From assembly GCA_035570235.1 (NCBI GenBank), contig DATMML010000091.1:1-64000 (forward strand): a stretch of 64,000 nucleotides of DNA, in the 5' to 3' direction. The number at the start of each line of letters is the position of its first letter. Positions within the stretch are counted from its first letter, which is position 1. A program made the position numbers and the translations under genes. The stretch comes from Vicinamibacteria bacterium. GTDB lineage: Bacteria > Acidobacteriota > Vicinamibacteria > Fen-336. The notes below the pieces were generated by a model. It was not told the origin of the DNA. It did no database searches and saw nothing but the letters and a program-made list of their open reading frames with translations. Of this stretch, positions 51,906-60,569 are shown one piece after another.

Positions 51906-54590
51906 CTAGGGGCCCCCCTCCAGCCGCTTGCGGAGCTTCTCCAGGGTGGCCGCGTGGTCGGGGTCGCCGGCCAGGTTGCGGAGCGGGTTGCGGCCGAGCA
52001 GCCGCGCCAGGAAAGATCGCCAAGCGCCCCCCTGGCCCCAAAGGTCGTAGAGCTCCTCGCTGCCGTCGGGCCACTGGGTGTAGCGCCAGCGCCGGGTGCG
52101 CAGGCTCCGCCCCAGTTCCGGGGGCTGGCGGGGAACGAGCGAGAAGGCCGCCCGCTTCACCGGCGGCCGCGGGTCCTGGAGGAGAGGGAGCAGGCTCACC
52201 CCCTCCAGGCCCTCGACCCGCGGCAGGCCGGCCAGCTCGACCAGGGTCGGGTAGAGATCGACCGACTCCACCAGCTGTTCGCTGGGCGAGCCGGGCTCCC
52301 GGACGGAGGGCGCGGCGATGATGAGGGGGACGCGGAGCGACTCCTCGAAGAGGGTGTTCTTCCGCCAGAGGCCGGTGTGCTCGCCGAGATGGAAGCCGTG
52401 GTCGCTCAGCAGCACGACCACCGTTTGCTCCCAGAGCTTGAGCCGGTCCAGCGCCTCCAGGAGGACGCCGACCTGGGCATCCGCGAAAGAGACGCAGGCA
52501 TAGTAGGCGGCGGTGGCCCGGCGGCGGAGGTCGTCGTCGGGGGCCTCCACGGGGCCGGTCAGGAACGCCCCCGGCCAGCGGGGGGGATGGCGCGCAATGG
52601 CGATCTCGGGGATGTCCTTCCAATCGTCCGACGGCTCGGGGGGGAGGAGGATGCGCCCGGGCGGGTAGAGGTCGAAGTAGCGGCGGGGAGCCACCCAGTG
52701 GATGTGGGGCTTGTTGAAGCCGGCGGCGATGAAGAACGGCTTCCCACGGTGGGCCTCGATGAGGCCCGCCACCCGGCGGGCGGTGCGTCCGTCCGGCTCG
52801 TCCTCATCCTTGTTGTCGGTGGCGGTCCAGGCCAGGGAGCTCCCCCCCGCCAGCAGACGCTCCTTCCTGGGCGGGGGCTCGTTGGCCTCGTCCCCGGGCA
52901 GGTAGGGCGTGTGCTCGGCCAGCGCCCAGCGGAACTCATCCTCGAAGGGGCCGTGGTAGATCTTGCCGACGCGGGCCGTGAAGTAACCTTGGGCCTGGAA
53001 GTGCTCTTGGAGGGGGACCGCCCCCGGGAGCTTGTCGCGCGGTATCTGCAGGTTGTCCCAGACTCCCGTCCGCTCCGGACGCCAGCCAGTCATGAGGGAA
53101 GTCCGCGACGGGCTGCAGGACGGCACTTGGCAGTAGGCATGATGGAAGGCGCGCCCCACGTGGGCGAGACGGTCGATGTTGGGCGACTTCACGTCGTAGC
53201 CATAGCAGCCGAGGCGGACGTTCAAGTCGTCCACGATGATGAGGAGAACGTTCAAGGGGGCGGACAGGGCGGGGGCGGGGCCGGGAGGCGCGGGGAGGGC
53301 GGCCGCCCGCGGGCCGGCGTCGAGCAGGGCCTTCGCGTCGCGCAGGGCCGCCGCGTGCGCGGGGGACCGGGCGAGGTTGGTGTACTCGTGGGGATCGGCT
53401 CTGTGGTCGTACAGCTCCCGGCTGCCGTCCGGCCACTCGGTGTAGCGGTAGCGGTCCGTGCGCACGCTGCGCCCGAGGGGCCCCGCTTCCCGCCGGACGC
53501 TGGACCGCGCGGATGACTTCACGGCCCGCCCAGGGTCGCGGAGCGCGGGCAGGAGGCTCGCGCCCTCGATCCCGGGGGGGGCAGGGAGGCCAGCGAGATC
53601 CAGGAAGGTCGGGTAGAGGTCGATGAGCTCCACCACCTGCCCGCTGGCCGCGCCCGGCTGACGAAGGCCGGGGGCGGCCACGATGAGCGAGACCTTGAGG
53701 GCATCCTCGAGGAGCAGGTCCGGGCGCGGCAGGGGCGGGCCCGGCCAGGGGGGATCGTCGCCCACCACCGCCACCACCGTGCTCTCCTTGAGCTTCAGCC
53801 GTTCGAGCGCCTCCAAGAGCGCGCCCGCCTGCGCGTCGAGGTAGGACAGGTACGCGAGCTCGGCGGCCAGGGCACGGCGCCGCTGGTCCTCCGGGAGCGG
53901 GGGCGGCGCCGACCGGGAGGGCGGGGCGACGCCCGCGTCAGCCAGGGCCAGGGGCGGGATCCCGTCCCAGTCGATGGTCGGCTCGGGGGGGAGGGGGAGT
54001 TGCTGGGCATTGTAGAGCTCGAAGTACTTCGGGGGAGGGACCCAGCCGGGGCGGGGCCGGTTGAACCCCACGATCAGCAAGAAGGGGCCGTCCTTTTTTT
54101 CCTCCATGATCCGCACGGTCCGCGCCGCGGCCTCGTCCGGGGAGGCCTCCTCCGCCAGGTCAAAGTGGAGGGCCTCGTCTCCGGGAGGGCCGAGAAAGCG
54201 GCCCACCCGGGCCGTGAAGTAGCCCTGGCTCCGGAACTGGTCGGGGAGGGGTGCCGATCCCGGCCACGGGTCCCCGGGTTCGAGGTCGCCCCAGATGCGG
54301 GTCGTCTCCGGGCGCCGGCCGAGAAGCAGAGAGACCCGGGCCGGCACGCGCAGCGGGTACTGACGGTAGGCGTGGTCGAACCGGCGTCCCCGTCCGGCCA
54401 GGCGGTCGAGGTGGGGCGTTTTCACGCCCGGCTCGTAGCTTCCGAGCCGCAGCGCGATGTCGTCGAGGGCCACGAGCAGGACGTTGGGCTTCCGCAGCCG
54501 GGTCTCGGGAAGGGGGCGGGCCGCGCAGCCGGGGAAGGAGCCGACGGTCACCAGCGCGGCCGCGAACGGCCAGATCCACTTCGGGTTCAT
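51906..54590 (-). CDS. Double sulfatase lipoprotein, first half inactive
   Basis: 894 residues, about twice a normal sulfatase. A lipoprotein signal has its Cys at 22. Two related sulfatase domains follow, at about 34-430 and 446-894. The second has the full C-S-P-S-R at 492-496, whose Cys becomes formylglycine, and S-D-H-G-F-H-L-G-E-H. In the first, the same place reads L-R-V-P-A-R (80-85) and the metal site reads G-D-D-P-P, so it cannot be catalytic. Shared blocks such as Q-G-Y-F-T-A-R-V-G show that the halves arose by duplication or fusion. It converges on gspE. Confidence 0.87.
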   Translation of the reverse strand: MNPKWIWPFAAALVTVGSFPGCAARPLPETRLRKPNVLLVALDDIALRLGSYEPGVKTPHLDRLAGRGRRFDHAYRQYPLRVPARVSLLLGRRPETTRIWGDLEPGDPWPGSAPLPDQFRSQGYFTARVGRFLGPPGDEALHFDLAEEASPDEAAARTVRIMEEKKDGPFLLIVGFNRPRPGWVPPPKYFELYNAQQLPLPPEPTIDWDGIPPLALADAGVAPPSRSAPPPLPEDQRRRALAAELAYLSYLDAQAGALLEALERLKLKESTVVAVVGDDPPWPGPPLPRPDLLLEDALKVSLIVAAPGLRQPGAASGQVVELIDLYPTFLDLAGLPAPPGIEGASLLPALRDPGRAVKSSARSSVRREAGPLGRSVRTDRYRYTEWPDGSRELYDHRADPHEYTNLARSPAHAAALRDAKALLDAGPRAAALPAPPGPAPALSAPLNVLLIIVDDLNVRLGCYGYDVKSPNIDRLAHVGRAFHHAYCQVPSCSPSRTSLMTGWRPERTGVWDNLQIPRDKLPGAVPLQEHFQAQGYFTARVGKIYHGPFEDEFRWALAEHTPYLPGDEANEPPPRKERLLAGGSSLAWTATDNKDEDEPDGRTARRVAGLIEAHRGKPFFIAAGFNKPHIHWVAPRRYFDLYPPGRILLPPEPSDDWKDIPEIAIARHPPRWPGAFLTGPVEAPDDDLRRRATAAYYACVSFADAQVGVLLEALDRLKLWEQTVVVLLSDHGFHLGEHTGLWRKNTLFEESLRVPLIIAAPSVREPGSPSEQLVESVDLYPTLVELAGLPRVEGLEGVSLLPLLQDPRPPVKRAAFSLVPRQPPELGRSLRTRRWRYTQWPDGSEELYDLWGQGGAWRSFLARLLGRNPLRNLAGDPDHAATLEKLRKRLEGGP

Positions 54591-54778
54591 CAGCTCCTTT
54601 CCTAAGCCGGCCCTCCGAAGGCTAAGCGCCCAAGCCTTCCCGCGTCAACAACACCCCCTGCGTTGCGGCTGCGCGAGCGCTCGTGCTAGGCTCGGTTTGG
54701 TCGCCGGGAGTTCGGGCGCCGCCCCCCCGCCATCCCGCTGGTCGGGCAGTCCTGCCCCTTGAGTCAAACGAGGATCCC

Positions 54779-56170
54779 ATGACCCGTGGGCCGCGATCAG
54801 CGTTGTGGGCGGCGACGGCCTTCCTGGCCGTCTCCGCCGCCGCCTGGGCGCTCTGGTCCTCCGTCCATTCCCCCCGCGTGGAGCGGGTCATCCTGCTTGG
54901 CTTCGACGGCGCCGCTCCCAACCTGATCGGGCCCCTTCTGGAGGCGGGTCGGCTGCCCGCCATGAAGCGGCTGATCGAGCTCGGGGCCTACGGCCCCCTG
55001 CGGTCGGCCCATCCCACCAAGAGCGCCATCCTCTGGACCTCGATCTCGACCGGCAAGACCATGCTCAAGCACGGAATCATCGACTGGACTTATGTGAACC
55101 AGGCCGGCCTGACCGTGCCCTACTCGGACCGCAAGCGGCGGGTGAAGACGTACTGGGAAATCCTCTCCGAGCGCGGCGTCCGGACGGGGACCCTGAACTG
55201 GTGGGTCTCCTACCCACCCTCCCCCATCGCGAACGGCTACATCGTGAGCAACGCCTTCAAGGCCCGCTCGGATCCGAGCACCGTGCACCCGCAGGCGCTG
55301 TTCGCGGGCCTGAACGCCCTGAGACTCTACTACCCCGACGACGTGGTCCCGGAGATGACCCGGCTCGGCATCCCCCAGTGGCGGGAGGAGGACGCCACCG
55401 TCCCCATCACCACGACCCGCAGCATCCTCCAGGCCTACGGCTTCTACGTGGCCCACGACATGACGATCGACCGCGTGAGCGACTACCTTTGGGAGCATCA
55501 GCCGGTGCAGGTCTTCTCGACCTACTTCCGCCTGGTGGATGTCACCAGCCACCTCGCCGACCACTATCTGGACCCCCGGCTCTACGAGGAGGCCGTGCGG
55601 CGCGAGGAGGCGGGGACGTTTGACGCCGAGGCGGAGGCGCGTGTCGACCGGGAGTTCGCCCGGGTCATGGCGCCCATCTACGAGGCGATGGACCGCACGA
55701 TCGCGAAGTATCTGGGGCGGCTGGATGGGCGGACGCTGCTCGTCGTCTGCTCCGACCACGGCTTTCGCTTCTTCCAGGGAGCCTACAGCCACGCCAACCC
55801 GGCCCAGGCGCCGCCGGACGGGGTCCTCTTCCTGGCCGGACCAGGGGTGAAGCGGAGTCAGGGCCTGTCGGGAGCGGTGATCTTCGACATCGCCCCCACC
55901 ATTCTTTATGCCATGGGGCAGCCGGTGGCGGCAGACATGGACGGCACCGTGCTGCGCCAGGCCTTCGAGGACGGGTTTCTCAGGCGTTTTCCCGTGAAGA
56001 CCATCCCCAGCTACGAGACGGAAGCCCGAAGGGTGGCCGCCGACCCCGGCCGCCCGGAGGTGGACAAGGACGTGCTGCAGGACCTCGGCGCCATCGGCTA
56101 CATCGCGGGCCCGGACGCGCGCCCCTCCTCCCCGTCCCCACCCGCGCCTCCCGCCGGCAGCCCCCGCTAG
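54779..56170 (+). CDS. Type I phosphodiesterase / nucleotide pyrophosphatase family protein
   Basis: 463 residues from the ATG at 54779. An N-terminal hydrophobic helix (about 10-30) is a signal or anchor. Alkaline phosphatase superfamily motifs: L-L-G-F-D-G-A-A-P near residue 40, the nucleophile region H-P-T-K-S-A-I-L-W-T near residue 75, and S-D-H-G-F-R-F-F-Q near residue 325. Probably an exported phosphohydrolase; the substrate is unknown. A Pro/Ser-rich tail ends the protein. Divergent from the double sulfatase, with a 188-base gap holding weak promoter-like hexamers on both strands. Confidence 0.83.
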   Translation: MTRGPRSALWAATAFLAVSAAAWALWSSVHSPRVERVILLGFDGAAPNLIGPLLEAGRLPAMKRLIELGAYGPLRSAHPTKSAILWTSISTGKTMLKHGIIDWTYVNQAGLTVPYSDRKRRVKTYWEILSERGVRTGTLNWWVSYPPSPIANGYIVSNAFKARSDPSTVHPQALFAGLNALRLYYPDDVVPEMTRLGIPQWREEDATVPITTTRSILQAYGFYVAHDMTIDRVSDYLWEHQPVQVFSTYFRLVDVTSHLADHYLDPRLYEEAVRREEAGTFDAEAEARVDREFARVMAPIYEAMDRTIAKYLGRLDGRTLLVVCSDHGFRFFQGAYSHANPAQAPPDGVLFLAGPGVKRSQGLSGAVIFDIAPTILYAMGQPVAADMDGTVLRQAFEDGFLRRFPVKTIPSYETEARRVAADPGRPEVDKDVLQDLGAIGYIAGPDARPSSPSPPAPPAGSPR

Positions 56171-56256
56171 GGACGGACCCTCGAGAGCGGACAAGCGAAC
56201 GGACCCGTCGCGTCCGTAGGTCATGCTAGCATCCGGTCCAGGAATCCAAGGCCTAG

Positions 56257-56751
56257 ATGGCGGAACCTTTCCGGAACCCGGATGACGACGTCCTTCGCCG
56301 GCTGTTGCAAAGCCTCCGGCGGATCGCCATCGTGGGCCTCTCCCCCAAACCCCATCGCGACTCGAACCGGGTCGCGCGCTACCTGATGGAGCGGGGATAC
56401 GAAGTCGTCCCCGTCTACCCGCGCGAGGAGCGGATCCTGGGCCAGGCCGTGTACCGGAGCGTGCAAGAGATCCCGCGAGGCGTGGACCTCGTGGACGTGT
56501 TCCGGCGAAGCGAGACCCTGCCTCAGGTTGTGGACGAGGTCCTCGCCGCCGGCTCTCCCGCGCTCTGGCTGCAGCTCGATTGCATCGACTACGAGGGAGC
56601 CCGGCGGGCCGCCGAAGCCGGGGTCACCGTGGTCATGGACCGTTGCCTCATGGTGGATCACGCTCGCCTGCTGGGACGGGACTGGACTCGCCCAGGGGCG
56701 GAGATTGTCACGGGAGGTGACGCGGGGGAGCGAGTCCGGAAGCCGGGATGA
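56257..56751 (+). CDS. CoA-binding-domain protein (YccU type)
   Basis: 164 residues. A Rossmann-like CoA_binding_2 domain is visible: I-A-I-V-G-L-S-P-K-P-H-R-D-S near residue 23, G-Y-E-V-V-P-V-Y-P, V-D-L-V-D-V-F-R-R-S-E, then L-W-L-Q and V-V-M-D-R-C-L. These single-domain proteins bind CoA in the cytoplasm; their role is uncertain. It stands alone, followed by a 127-base gap with an inverted repeat. Confidence 0.87.
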   Translation: MAEPFRNPDDDVLRRLLQSLRRIAIVGLSPKPHRDSNRVARYLMERGYEVVPVYPREERILGQAVYRSVQEIPRGVDLVDVFRRSETLPQVVDEVLAAGSPALWLQLDCIDYEGARRAAEAGVTVVMDRCLMVDHARLLGRDWTRPGAEIVTGGDAGERVRKPG

Positions 56752-56767
56752 TCCCGCCGCTTGGCCC

Positions 56768-56792
56768 TAAGTGATTGTTCTACAGTCACTTA
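56768..56792. promoter_or_regulatory. Perfect 7-bp inverted repeat, candidate operator
   Basis: TAAGTGA (56768-56774) and TCACTTA (56786-56792), perfect arms with an 11-base spacer, lie about 90 bases before the start of the next gene. The A/T-rich arms and absence of a T run argue against a terminator. TACAGT inside the spacer (56781-56786) could be a -10. A likely binding site for a dimeric regulator not found in the window. Confidence 0.45.
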
Positions 56793-56878
56793 TTGCCTGG
56801 CACTGGGGGTACCCGAGTGCTCGCACGGTTCGTGCATCGTGAGGGGTAGGCGCCCGGTGAGGCGCGAGGAGCAGGGCG

Positions 56879-57481
56879 ATGCCTGAGAAGCTCGTGCAGG
56901 GCGAGACCCCGGTGGAGTTTTTCCGCGAGCAGCTTCTGAAGGCGATGGATCACCAGAGGGTCGCCACCTCAGCCTTCACGGAGTCGTACCTGGTCAATCT
57001 TCTGGCCGCTTGCCTGCGCGGGGAGATCCTGCCCGGCCGCGAGCCCGGCTACGACGAGACTCCCCTCGCCCTCCTGTACCTGCGCGCCTTGGCGGCCTCG
57101 CGCCACGAGCGGGCCCGGCTCCTCCGGGCCATGGGCGACACCGCGCTCTTCGTCTCCGGCTTCTTCGCGGACAGCCTCCACGGCCGGGTGGCCGACGCCA
57201 GCTACTACTGCGCCCTGGGGGGCCGCGCCTACGCTTCTCTGAGCCGGGAGCACGAGCAGGCCCGCGGCTTCGGCCCCGCGGTCTTCTCCGAGCTCGCCGG
57301 CCGCTTCCGATTGTTCGCCGATGTCCTCTCCGAAGTCTCGGAGGCGAGCCAGCTCAGCACGCCCGCCTCCCTGCTGCGGCTCTACGAGCGCTGGCTCCAG
57401 ACCGGGAGCCGCCGAGCGGCGGCCCTTCTCGCCGAGCGCGGGATCACGCCCCTCCTGCCCGGCGAGGGCCGGCTCCATTGA
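56879..57481 (+). CDS. Helical protein, unknown, first of three coupled genes
   Basis: 200 residues, all-helical, no signal or membrane helix. Features include F-F-R-E-Q-L-L-K-A, an acidic helix with Y-D-E-T-P-L-A-L-L-Y, and H-G-R-V-A-D-A-S-Y-Y-C-A-L-G-G-R-A-Y in the middle. The next gene starts 2 bases after the stop. I do not recognise a family. The tight three-gene coupling suggests one complex or pathway. Confidence 0.72.
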   Translation: MPEKLVQGETPVEFFREQLLKAMDHQRVATSAFTESYLVNLLAACLRGEILPGREPGYDETPLALLYLRALAASRHERARLLRAMGDTALFVSGFFADSLHGRVADASYYCALGGRAYASLSREHEQARGFGPAVFSELAGRFRLFADVLSEVSEASQLSTPASLLRLYERWLQTGSRRAAALLAERGITPLLPGEGRLH

Positions 57482-57483
57482 GC

Positions 57484-58131
57484 GTGGCCATACCCGCCGG
57501 CCTGCTCGTGGACGTCCAGCGGCGGCTGGAATCGCTCTACGCCCTCGAGCCCGAGGCCCCGGTCACCGAGTTCCTGATCCCCTCCGCGGACGCGGCCCAC
57601 CTGCCGGGGGGGGGCAGCCGCACCCTGCTCACCCAGGAAGGGGACGAGGTGGCGGTGGGCGTCATCTTCGAGGACTCGGTGGGAGAGGGCCTCGCGCGTC
57701 GGGACCCGCGCATTCACCTGGACGCCACCAACCTGGACCCTCTTTGCGTCCTGACCGAAGAGGTCAGCCACTTCCTCTATCTTCTCTTTTGCGCGCGCCG
57801 CGCGCGCTCGGTCACGGAGCTCGAGCTGGAGCTGCAGGGGGAGGTAGACAAGTACTTGACGGCCGTCTTCTTCTTCTCCCTGCAGAACGAGGGAGCGGTC
57901 TCCTCGCGCCTGCGGGAGAGCCTCTTCCGGAACTACCGGCTGGCCGGGGGCCTCAGCCCGGAGCGGGCGCAGCGCTACCGGGCGGCCAGCGCGCTCGCCT
58001 ACCGCTACTGCGGGTACTTGGAGGCGCGCTTCCTGCGGCCTTCCCGCCTGGCCGACCTTCCCCGCGAAGCCCGCCGCTTCTACCGGCTCGGACAGCGCGA
58101 GAAGCTGGAGAAGATCGCCGAGATCCATTGA
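57484..58131 (+). CDS. Unknown protein with an E-E-x-x-H motif, second of three coupled genes
   Basis: 215 residues from the GTG at 57484; the frame upstream overlaps the previous gene in another register. A strand-rich N-terminal third is followed by L-T-E-E-V-S-H-F-L-Y-L-L near residue 95 and, about 25 residues later, E-L-Q-G-E-V-D-K-Y. This looks like a gluzincin peptidase helix pair (H-E-x-x-H plus a distant Glu) in which the first His is Glu, so either the metal site is altered or the likeness is chance. The rest is helical and basic. Its stop overlaps the TTG of the third gene. Confidence 0.7.
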   Translation: MAIPAGLLVDVQRRLESLYALEPEAPVTEFLIPSADAAHLPGGGSRTLLTQEGDEVAVGVIFEDSVGEGLARRDPRIHLDATNLDPLCVLTEEVSHFLYLLFCARRARSVTELELELQGEVDKYLTAVFFFSLQNEGAVSSRLRESLFRNYRLAGGLSPERAQRYRAASALAYRYCGYLEARFLRPSRLADLPREARRFYRLGQREKLEKIAEIH

Positions 58132-58436
58132 TCGGGGAGGCCGGCATCGACCTCGAGGGCGAAACGCGCGCGCGGGCGGTGGCGGAGGAGGGGCAGCGCC
58201 TGCGTCGCCTGCGCACGGTTGTGGACCTCACCTGCGCCGTGCTCGCGCAGGGGCGGCTCACCCGCCCGGAGGCGGAGGCCCTCGTGGCGGCGGCCCGGGG
58301 CCAGGCCCTGGCGCTGTTTCCCGACAAGGAATCGACCTACGAGCTCATCCTGGCCCCCCGCTTTGCCCGCCTCATGAACGAGTTCGTGGGCCCCGAGCCC
58401 CGGGGGGCGACGGTGCTGTCCTTCCCCAAGGCCTGA
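58128..58436 (+). CDS. Small helical protein, third of three coupled genes
   Basis: 102 residues from a TTG at 58128 overlapping the previous stop codon. Two long helices (G-E-T-R-A-R-A-V-A-E-E-G-Q and E-A-E-A-L-V-A-A-A-R) are followed by a short C-terminal segment with F-P-D-K-E-S-T-Y-E-L-I. No family recognised. The ROK kinase gene begins immediately after its stop. Confidence 0.65.
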   Translation: MIGEAGIDLEGETRARAVAEEGQRLRRLRTVVDLTCAVLAQGRLTRPEAEALVAAARGQALALFPDKESTYELILAPRFARLMNEFVGPEPRGATVLSFPKA

Positions 58437-59342
58437 ATGCGGATCGGCGTGGACCTGGGGGGCACCAAGATCGAGGCCCTGGCCCTCGGCGCTGAGGGGC
58501 AGGTGCTCGGCCGGCGCCGGATCCCCACCCCCCGCCACGACTACCCGGCCACCCTCGACGCCATCGTCGGCCTGGTGGGCGCCCTCGAACGCGATCTCGG
58601 CGGGCGGGCCACGGTGGGGGTGGGCATGCCGGGGGCCATCTCCCCCGCCACCGGCCTCGTCAAGAACGCGAACTCGGTCTGGCTCAACGGAAAGCCCCTG
58701 GTCGAGGACCTCACCCAAAGGCTCGGACGGTCTCTGCGCTTCGCCAACGACGCCAACTGCTTCACCCTCTCGGAGGCGGTCGACGGGGCGGCGAGGGGCG
58801 CCCGCGTCGTCTTCGGGGTGATCGTGGGCACGGGCACCGGCGGCGGCATCGCGGTGGAGGGCCGGATCCTCACCGGTCCCAACGCCATCGCCGGGGAGTG
58901 GGGCCACAACCCGCTGCCCTGGCCGCAAGAAGGGGAGTGGCCCGGCCCCTCCTGCTACTGCGGGAAGACCGCCTGTGTGGAGACCTTCCTCTCGGGACCG
59001 GGGATGGCCCGCGACCACCAAGAGGCAACGGGCGAGGCCCTGGACGCGGCAAAGATCGCGGCCCGCGCGGAGGCCGGCGATCCTGGTTCCCGCGCGACCC
59101 TGGAGCGCTACGAGGACCGGATGGCCCGCGCCCTGGCCGTCCTCATCAACATCCTCGATCCCGACGCGGTCGTTCTGGGAGGCGGGATGTCCAAGCTGGG
59201 CCGGCTCTACGAGAACGTGCCCCGGCGGTGGCAGAGGCACGGCTTCTCCGACCGCCTGGACACCCCCCTCCTCGCCCCCCTCCACGGCGACAGCAGCGGG
59301 GTGCGCGGCGCGGCCTGGCTCTGGACCCCGGGGGAGGGCTAG
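58437..59342 (+). CDS. ROK-family sugar kinase
   Basis: 301 residues. ROK kinases phosphorylate sugars such as fructose, glucose or N-acetylglucosamine. The ATP site L-G-G-T-K-I-E is at 7-13, the catalytic F-A-N-D-A-N-C in the middle, then G-T-G-T-G-G-G. The zinc-binding H-N-P and C-Y-C-G-K-T-A-C-V-E form the ROK signature. It resembles Mak-type fructokinases, but the substrate is not certain. Its ATG follows the stop of the three-gene set without a gap, so it may belong to that operon. Confidence 0.9.
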   Translation: MRIGVDLGGTKIEALALGAEGQVLGRRRIPTPRHDYPATLDAIVGLVGALERDLGGRATVGVGMPGAISPATGLVKNANSVWLNGKPLVEDLTQRLGRSLRFANDANCFTLSEAVDGAARGARVVFGVIVGTGTGGGIAVEGRILTGPNAIAGEWGHNPLPWPQEGEWPGPSCYCGKTACVETFLSGPGMARDHQEATGEALDAAKIAARAEAGDPGSRATLERYEDRMARALAVLINILDPDAVVLGGGMSKLGRLYENVPRRWQRHGFSDRLDTPLLAPLHGDSSGVRGAAWLWTPGEG

Positions 59343-59346
59343 GGGC

Positions 59347-60516
59347 TCAGGCTTCGGTGGGCGGCCGCAGCCAGCGCCCTTCCGCAAACAGGAAATAGGG
59401 CATGGCCAGCGCGGAGAGCGTGGCCGCGGTCGCGAATGCGGGCCGGAAACCGAAGTGTTGGATGATCCAGCCCGTGCAGATCGAGCCCGTCCCGATCCCG
59501 GTGTCGAAGGCAGCCACGATCCCCCCGAAGGCCGCGCCCCGGCGGGCCGCGGCCACGTAGCGGGTCACGTGGGCGGCGTAGGCCGGATAGGCGTTCCCGA
59601 AACCGGTGGCGAAGACGGCCGCGGAGAGGACCATCCCCCAAAAGGTCCGGGTCCAGGCCAGGAGGATGAAGCCGACGACGATCAAGACCAGGCAGGGCAG
59701 GAACACCTTCCGGTGGCCCACGCGGTCAGCCAGGCGGCCAAAGGCCAGCCGGGTGGCGATGACCACAATCGCGAAGGTGGTGAAGAAGATTCCGCGGGGA
59801 GAGATCCCGCTCGCCTCCGCGTAGAGGGCCACGAAGCTGGTCACCCCCCCGTAGCCGAACGAGTAGAGGAAGAGGGCCAGGGAGACGGAAAGCACCCGCC
59901 ACTCCACGAGGTTCTTGCTCAAGAACTTCTCGTGGCTGTGCCAGGCGGAGACGCTCGTCTCGGGCAGGGTCGTGGCGATGATGGCCATGGCCAGGTTCAG
60001 GGCTCCCGTGATCGCGCAGAGCCAGCCCCAGCCCCGGTGGAAGACCCAGAGCCCCAGGCTGGGGGCCACCGACACCGCGAGCATGCTCGACATGCCCCAA
60101 TAACCGATGCCTTCCGCGCGCCGGGTTTCCGGTATCACGTCCGTCATGTAGGCGGAGGAGGCGGAGAGCAGCCCCGACCAGAAGAGGCCGTGGAAAAACA
60201 CGAGGCCCAGGGGGACGACGTAAGTTGTGCTGAGACCGTAGGCCACGGAGAAGCCGGTGATGGCCAGGCTGCAGAGCACAAGCATGCGGCGCTTGCCGAT
60301 GCGGTCCGCGAGGGCCCCCGTGAAGGGGGCGGAGAGGGCGGAGGCGTAGGTCAGCAGGCCCAGGAAGAGGCCGGCCGCCAGCTTGCTGCCTCCGAGCTCG
60401 AGGATCCGGAAGGGGGCGGTGGGCAGCAGCTGGAACGCGGAGAGGAAGACGGTGAAGGTGAACCCACACATGATGAAGAAGCTGCCGGTGAAGAGGCGAT
60501 CCGAGGGGTTGGACAT
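59347..60516 (-). CDS. Major facilitator superfamily transporter
   Basis: 389 residues from the ATG at 60516; an upstream ATG adds 19 residues not needed. Twelve hydrophobic segments in two sets of six. The loop after helix 2 reads G-A-L-A-D-R-I-G-K-R-R, and the equivalent loop in the second half reads G-R-L-A-D-R-V-G-H-R-K, both MFS signatures. Probably an inner-membrane exporter or sugar/drug transporter; the substrate is unknown. It converges on the ROK gene, 4 bases apart. Confidence 0.9.
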   Translation of the reverse strand: MSNPSDRLFTGSFFIMCGFTFTVFLSAFQLLPTAPFRILELGGSKLAAGLFLGLLTYASALSAPFTGALADRIGKRRMLVLCSLAITGFSVAYGLSTTYVVPLGLVFFHGLFWSGLLSASSAYMTDVIPETRRAEGIGYWGMSSMLAVSVAPSLGLWVFHRGWGWLCAITGALNLAMAIIATTLPETSVSAWHSHEKFLSKNLVEWRVLSVSLALFLYSFGYGGVTSFVALYAEASGISPRGIFFTTFAIVVIATRLAFGRLADRVGHRKVFLPCLVLIVVGFILLAWTRTFWGMVLSAAVFATGFGNAYPAYAAHVTRYVAAARRGAAFGGIVAAFDTGIGTGSICTGWIIQHFGFRPAFATAATLSALAMPYFLFAEGRWLRPPTEA

Positions 60517-60569
60517 GAAGCGCCCACTATACACCGCCCCCTTCGCAGGGAAGGGCGCGGGAGGGGCGG

